From assembly GCF_046592965.1 (NCBI RefSeq), contig NZ_JBISBV010000009.1:1-64000 (forward strand): a stretch of DNA of 64,000 nucleotides, given 5' to 3'. The DNA is from Marivita sp046592965 (GTDB lineage: Bacteria > Pseudomonadota > Alphaproteobacteria > Rhodobacterales > Rhodobacteraceae). The translations under genes were made by a program, and so were the position numbers. The notes beneath the pieces are model-generated. The model saw only the letters and a list, made by a program, of their open reading frames with translations. It had not been told where the DNA came from and did no database searches. Each line of letters starts with the position of its first letter. Positions within the stretch are counted from its first letter, which is position 1. Of this stretch, positions 61,636 through 64,000 are shown one piece after another.

Positions 61636-62652
61636 TTAGAAGTTGTCTTCCAGCTTTTTCGCCAGATCTTCGATGTTGTCTGGCGGCCAGTCCTCGACAT
61701 CCATGCCAAGGTGCAGGCCCATGCCCGACAGCACTTCCTTGATCTCGTTCAAGGACTTGCGGCCGAAGTTCGGTGTGCGCAGCATCTCGGCTTCGGTCTT
61801 CTGGATCAGATCGCCGATATAGACGATGTTGTCGTTCTTGAGGCAGTTCGCCGAGCGGACCGACAGTTCCAACTCGTCCACCTTCTTGAGCAGAAGCGGG
61901 TTGAATTCGAGACCGTCATCCTCGTCCGCCTGACGGGCCGACTCAGGTTCGTCGAAGTTGACGAAGATCGACAGCTGGTCCTGAAGGATACGCGCGGCAT
62001 AGGCCACGGCATCTTCGGGTGTGATGGACCCGTCGGTTTCGATTTTCATCGTCAGCTTGTCATAGTCCAGCACCTGGCCCTCGCGGGTGGGCTGCACGTC
62101 ATAGGCGACCTTTTTGACCGGCGAGTAGATCGCGTCGATCGGCATCAGACCGATGGGTGCGTCTTCCGGCTTGTTCTTGTCGGCAGAGACATAGCCTTTG
62201 CCGGTGTTGACCGTCAGTTCCATGTAAAGGTCTGCACCATCATCGAGGTGGCAGATCACATGATCGCGGTTCAGCACTTCGATGCCGTTGGTTTCCGAAA
62301 TGTCACCGGCGGTGACAACACCCGGACCCTTGGCGTTGATCGACACGCGCTTGGGGCCTTCGACTTCCATGCGAAGCGAGACGCCCTTGAGGTTCAAAAC
62401 GATATCGGTCACGTCTTCGCGCACACCGGACACGCTGGAAAATTCGTGCAGCACGTTGTCGATCTGAACGCTCGTGATGGCCGCGCCCTGAAGCGACGAC
62501 AACAGCACGCGGCGCAGCGCGTTGCCCAGCGTCAGGCCGAAGCCCCGCTCAAGCGGTTCGGCAACGACCGTTGCAACACGCGACGAGTCGGCACCCGGCT
62601 TGACATCAAGCTGTGTCGGCTTGATCAATTCAGCCCAGTTTTTATGGATCAT
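61636..62652 (-). CDS. rpoA: RNA polymerase alpha subunit
   Basis: A 338-residue protein: N-terminal assembly domain (GFGLTLGNALRRVLLSSLQGAA) and C-terminal DNA/activator-binding domain with ELELSVRSANCLKNDNIVYIGDL. Starts at 62652 (MIHKNWAELIKP). Downstream of rpsK with a 117-base gap that contains a hairpin. Confidence 0.98.
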   Translation of the reverse strand: MIHKNWAELIKPTQLDVKPGADSSRVATVVAEPLERGFGLTLGNALRRVLLSSLQGAAITSVQIDNVLHEFSSVSGVREDVTDIVLNLKGVSLRMEVEGPKRVSINAKGPGVVTAGDISETNGIEVLNRDHVICHLDDGADLYMELTVNTGKGYVSADKNKPEDAPIGLMPIDAIYSPVKKVAYDVQPTREGQVLDYDKLTMKIETDGSITPEDAVAYAARILQDQLSIFVNFDEPESARQADEDDGLEFNPLLLKKVDELELSVRSANCLKNDNIVYIGDLIQKTEAEMLRTPNFGRKSLNEIKEVLSGMGLHLGMDVEDWPPDNIEDLAKKLEDNF

Positions 62653-62720
62653 GCGTCCCTCCATTCTTGTCTTTGCCCCATGTCCTAAAGGCAAAGACGC
62701 CCGAGGTTAAAATGACGAAA

Positions 62721-62751
62721 GCATGGCTCTCCCCCAAGGGCAGAGCCATGC
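62721..62751. repeat. strong hairpin in the rpsK-rpoA gap
   Basis: GCATGGCTCT (62721-62730) and AGAGCCATGC (62742-62751) form a perfect 10-base stem with an 11-base loop. There is no adjacent T run, so it is more likely a processing, attenuation or protein-binding site than a terminator. Confidence 0.7.
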
Positions 62752-62769
62752 CGGAAAAATGCGTGCGCC

Positions 62770-63162
62770 TCAGACGCGGCGGCGCTTTGGCGGACGGCAG
62801 CCGTTATGAGCCATCGGCGTCACGTCACGGATGGACGTGATGTTGAACCCGACAGCAGCCAATGCGCGCAACGCCGACTCACGGCCCGAACCGGGGCCCT
62901 GGACTTCGACTTCGAGCGTCTTGACGCCATGTTCCTGCGCCTTGCGGCCCGCATCTTCGGCGGCCAGCTGGGCCGCGTAAGGTGTGGATTTCCGCGAGCC
63001 CTTGAAGCCCATCGTGCCGGCGGACGACCAGGAGATCGCGTTGCCCTGCACATCCGAGATCAGGACCTTGGTGTTGTTGAACGAAGAATTCACGTGAGCA
63101 ACGCCAGCGGCGATGTTCTTGGAGACCTTCTTCTTGCCTGCGCGTCGTGTATCGCGTGCCAT
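62770..63162 (-). CDS. rpsK: 30S ribosomal protein S11
   Basis: A 130-residue protein with typical S11 features: GVAHVNSSFNNTKVLISDVQGN, and the ending THMAHNGCRPPKRRRV-type tail (here PMAHNGCRPPKRRRV). Binds 16S rRNA near the platform. Between rpsM and rpoA; rpsD is absent from this operon, as usual in Alphaproteobacteria. Confidence 0.98.
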   Translation of the reverse strand: MARDTRRAGKKKVSKNIAAGVAHVNSSFNNTKVLISDVQGNAISWSSAGTMGFKGSRKSTPYAAQLAAEDAGRKAQEHGVKTLEVEVQGPGSGRESALRALAAVGFNITSIRDVTPMAHNGCRPPKRRRV

Positions 63163-63177
63163 GATATCAGCCCTCCC

Positions 63178-63546
63178 TTATTTCTTCTTGCCGGCAATGG
63201 CCTTTGCGGGGCCTTTGCGGGTGCGTGCGTTGGTGTGGGTCCGCTGACCGCGCACCGGAAGGTTGCGACGATGACGCAGGCCACGGTAGCAGCCCAGATC
63301 CATCAGACGCTTGATGTTCATCTGCGTTTCACGACGCAGGTCGCCTTCAACGGTGAAGTTCGCGTCGATGTGCTCGCGGATGGAGAGCACTTCGGCATCG
63401 CTCAGTTCGTTGACACGGCGTGTCGGGTCGATGTTGACGGCTTCGCAAATTTCCTTTGCGGAGGCCTGGCCAATACCGGTGATGTAAGTGAGGGCGATTG
63501 GAACACGTTTCCCAGTGGGAATGTTCACGCCAGCAATACGTGCCAC
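63178..63546 (-). CDS. rpsM: 30S ribosomal protein S13
   Basis: Start set at a GTG (63546) preceded by AGGAAGA, giving 122 residues beginning VARIAGVNIPTGKRVPIAL, the S13 N-terminus. The C-terminal basic segment (RGQRTHTNARTRKGPAK) is the family hallmark. First gene of the alpha operon. Confidence 0.97.
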   Translation of the reverse strand: MARIAGVNIPTGKRVPIALTYITGIGQASAKEICEAVNIDPTRRVNELSDAEVLSIREHIDANFTVEGDLRRETQMNIKRLMDLGCYRGLRHRRNLPVRGQRTHTNARTRKGPAKAIAGKKK

Positions 63547-63702
63547 GTATATCTTCCTTTTCGTTGCGGGTCCGTAGCGCCAGACCCTTTTTTCACAACA
63601 TGAAGCCCGGCGGTCATGCAACCCACGGGCCCTAGCTGATCAGGTGATCCGCAGCCCAGGTGCGACCCGGGCGGCGATTTGATTCTCGTGTAGAGATGCG
63701 CG

Positions 63703-63731
63703 TAGATAGGGGTGAATGACCGGCGCGTCAA
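63703..63731 (-). promoter_or_regulatory. predicted promoter of the rpsM operon
   Basis: On the minus strand TTGACG (63731-63726) and TATCTA (63708-63703) are separated by 17 bases. The transcript would have a leader of about 150 bases before the rpsM GTG, long enough for an autoregulatory structure. Confidence 0.55.
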
Positions 63732-63766
63732 GCCCGTGGATTCGGGTCTCAAATCCGGTCGTCAGA

Positions 63767-64000
63767 CTAGCCCAAAACCTTTGCAATCGCCGCTTTCACC
63801 TCGGACATTTCGCCCAATCCGTCGACAGACGACAGCTGGCCCTTGGCATAGTAATACCCGATCAGCGGCGAAGTTTTCTTGTAGTATTCCATCAGGCGCT
63901 GCTTGAGGCTCTCTTCGTTGTCATCCGCGCGGCGAGTGAACTCGGTGCCGCCGCAATTGGAGCACTTACCGTCCTCGGGAATCGGCTTGGTCAAGTCGTT
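63767..64000 (-). CDS. adk: adenylate kinase, C-terminal fragment
   Basis: Only the last 77 codons are in the window; the gene starts beyond position 64000. The segment GKCSNCGG is half of the zinc-binding LID of bacterial adenylate kinase, and YYKKTSPLIGYYYAKG is the usual C-terminal helix region. It balances ATP, ADP and AMP. The expected secY-adk-rpsM order fits. Confidence 0.93.
   Translation of the reverse strand, partial: NDLTKPIPEDGKCSNCGGTEFTRRADDNEESLKQRLMEYYKKTSPLIGYYYAKGQLSSVDGLGEMSEVKAAIAKVLG

Noticed and set aside
1..64000. CRISPR arrays, transposases, integrases, phage genes and rRNA operons
   Set aside because: No regular direct repeats with spacers, no mobile-element proteins and no rRNA sequence were found on reading both strands.

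Overview
The window reads as chromosomal DNA of a marine-type alphaproteobacterium, most likely a Rhodobacterales (Roseobacter-group) member. The evidence is a complete soxRSVWXYZABCDEF thiosulfate-oxidation cluster in the Paracoccus/Rhodovulum order, the tolQRAB-pal-cpoB-tilS-ftsH block, an NDUFA12-type complex I accessory protein, SdhE, a DUF1127 gene, an LdtR-like MarR regulator, a high-GC coding style, and an alpha operon (rpsM-rpsK-rpoA-rplQ) without rpsD. No tRNA, rRNA, CRISPR array, transposase or phage gene was found. Functions are assigned by reading motifs and family resemblance; no database search was run.

Layout. Positions 1-159 are the tail of an acetyl-CoA synthetase gene. Positions 300-4055 hold a small hypothetical gene, accB-accC (fatty-acid synthesis), aat (N-end rule), a DUF2155 protein and an NDUFA12-like protein. 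clpX and clpP follow (4209-6253), then a photolyase-like gene whose domain order looks permuted (6399-7592). The sox region spans 7708-19520. soxVW and soxXYZABCDEF are read leftward. soxS, soxR and soxT are read rightward from the divergent soxS-soxV gap. ATTCAC/GTGAAT inverted repeats lie in the soxS-soxV and soxW-soxX gaps, as expected for SoxR control, and a third lies in front of soxB. Positions 19658-23568 hold a Hint-domain protein, an SH3-type periplasmic protein, a 2-hydroxyacid dehydrogenase, PdeM and a PaaI-type thioesterase. folD and fhs (one-carbon metabolism) follow.

Positions 26472-38402 form a long leftward run of envelope and recombination genes: ruvC-ruvA-ruvB, a hypothetical gene, ybgC, tolQ-tolR-tolA-tolB, pal, cpoB, tilS and ftsH. 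Many junctions overlap by a few bases, as in operons. Positions 38713-51910 are housekeeping and accessory genes: DUF1127, a membrane protein, prmA, a second YeeE/YedE transporter resembling SoxT, a small SMR-like transporter, an ABC exporter, hemE and hemC, a DUF4198 protein, an SRPBCC protein, nudC, the SRP RNA gene ffs, a phosphatase, a zinc metallopeptidase, an inositol monophosphatase-like protein and thyX.

The clearest accessory island is 52131-54645: a TbpB-like surface lipoprotein followed by a Slam (DUF560) outer-membrane protein predicted to export it. Its base composition is lower than that of its neighbours until midway through the Slam gene. The window then has gloA, ldtR-like, sdhE with an overlapping XRE regulator, an aspartate aminotransferase, a hypothetical gene, parE, an unknown gene, a 387-base structured gap and the alpha operon. 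It ends inside adk.
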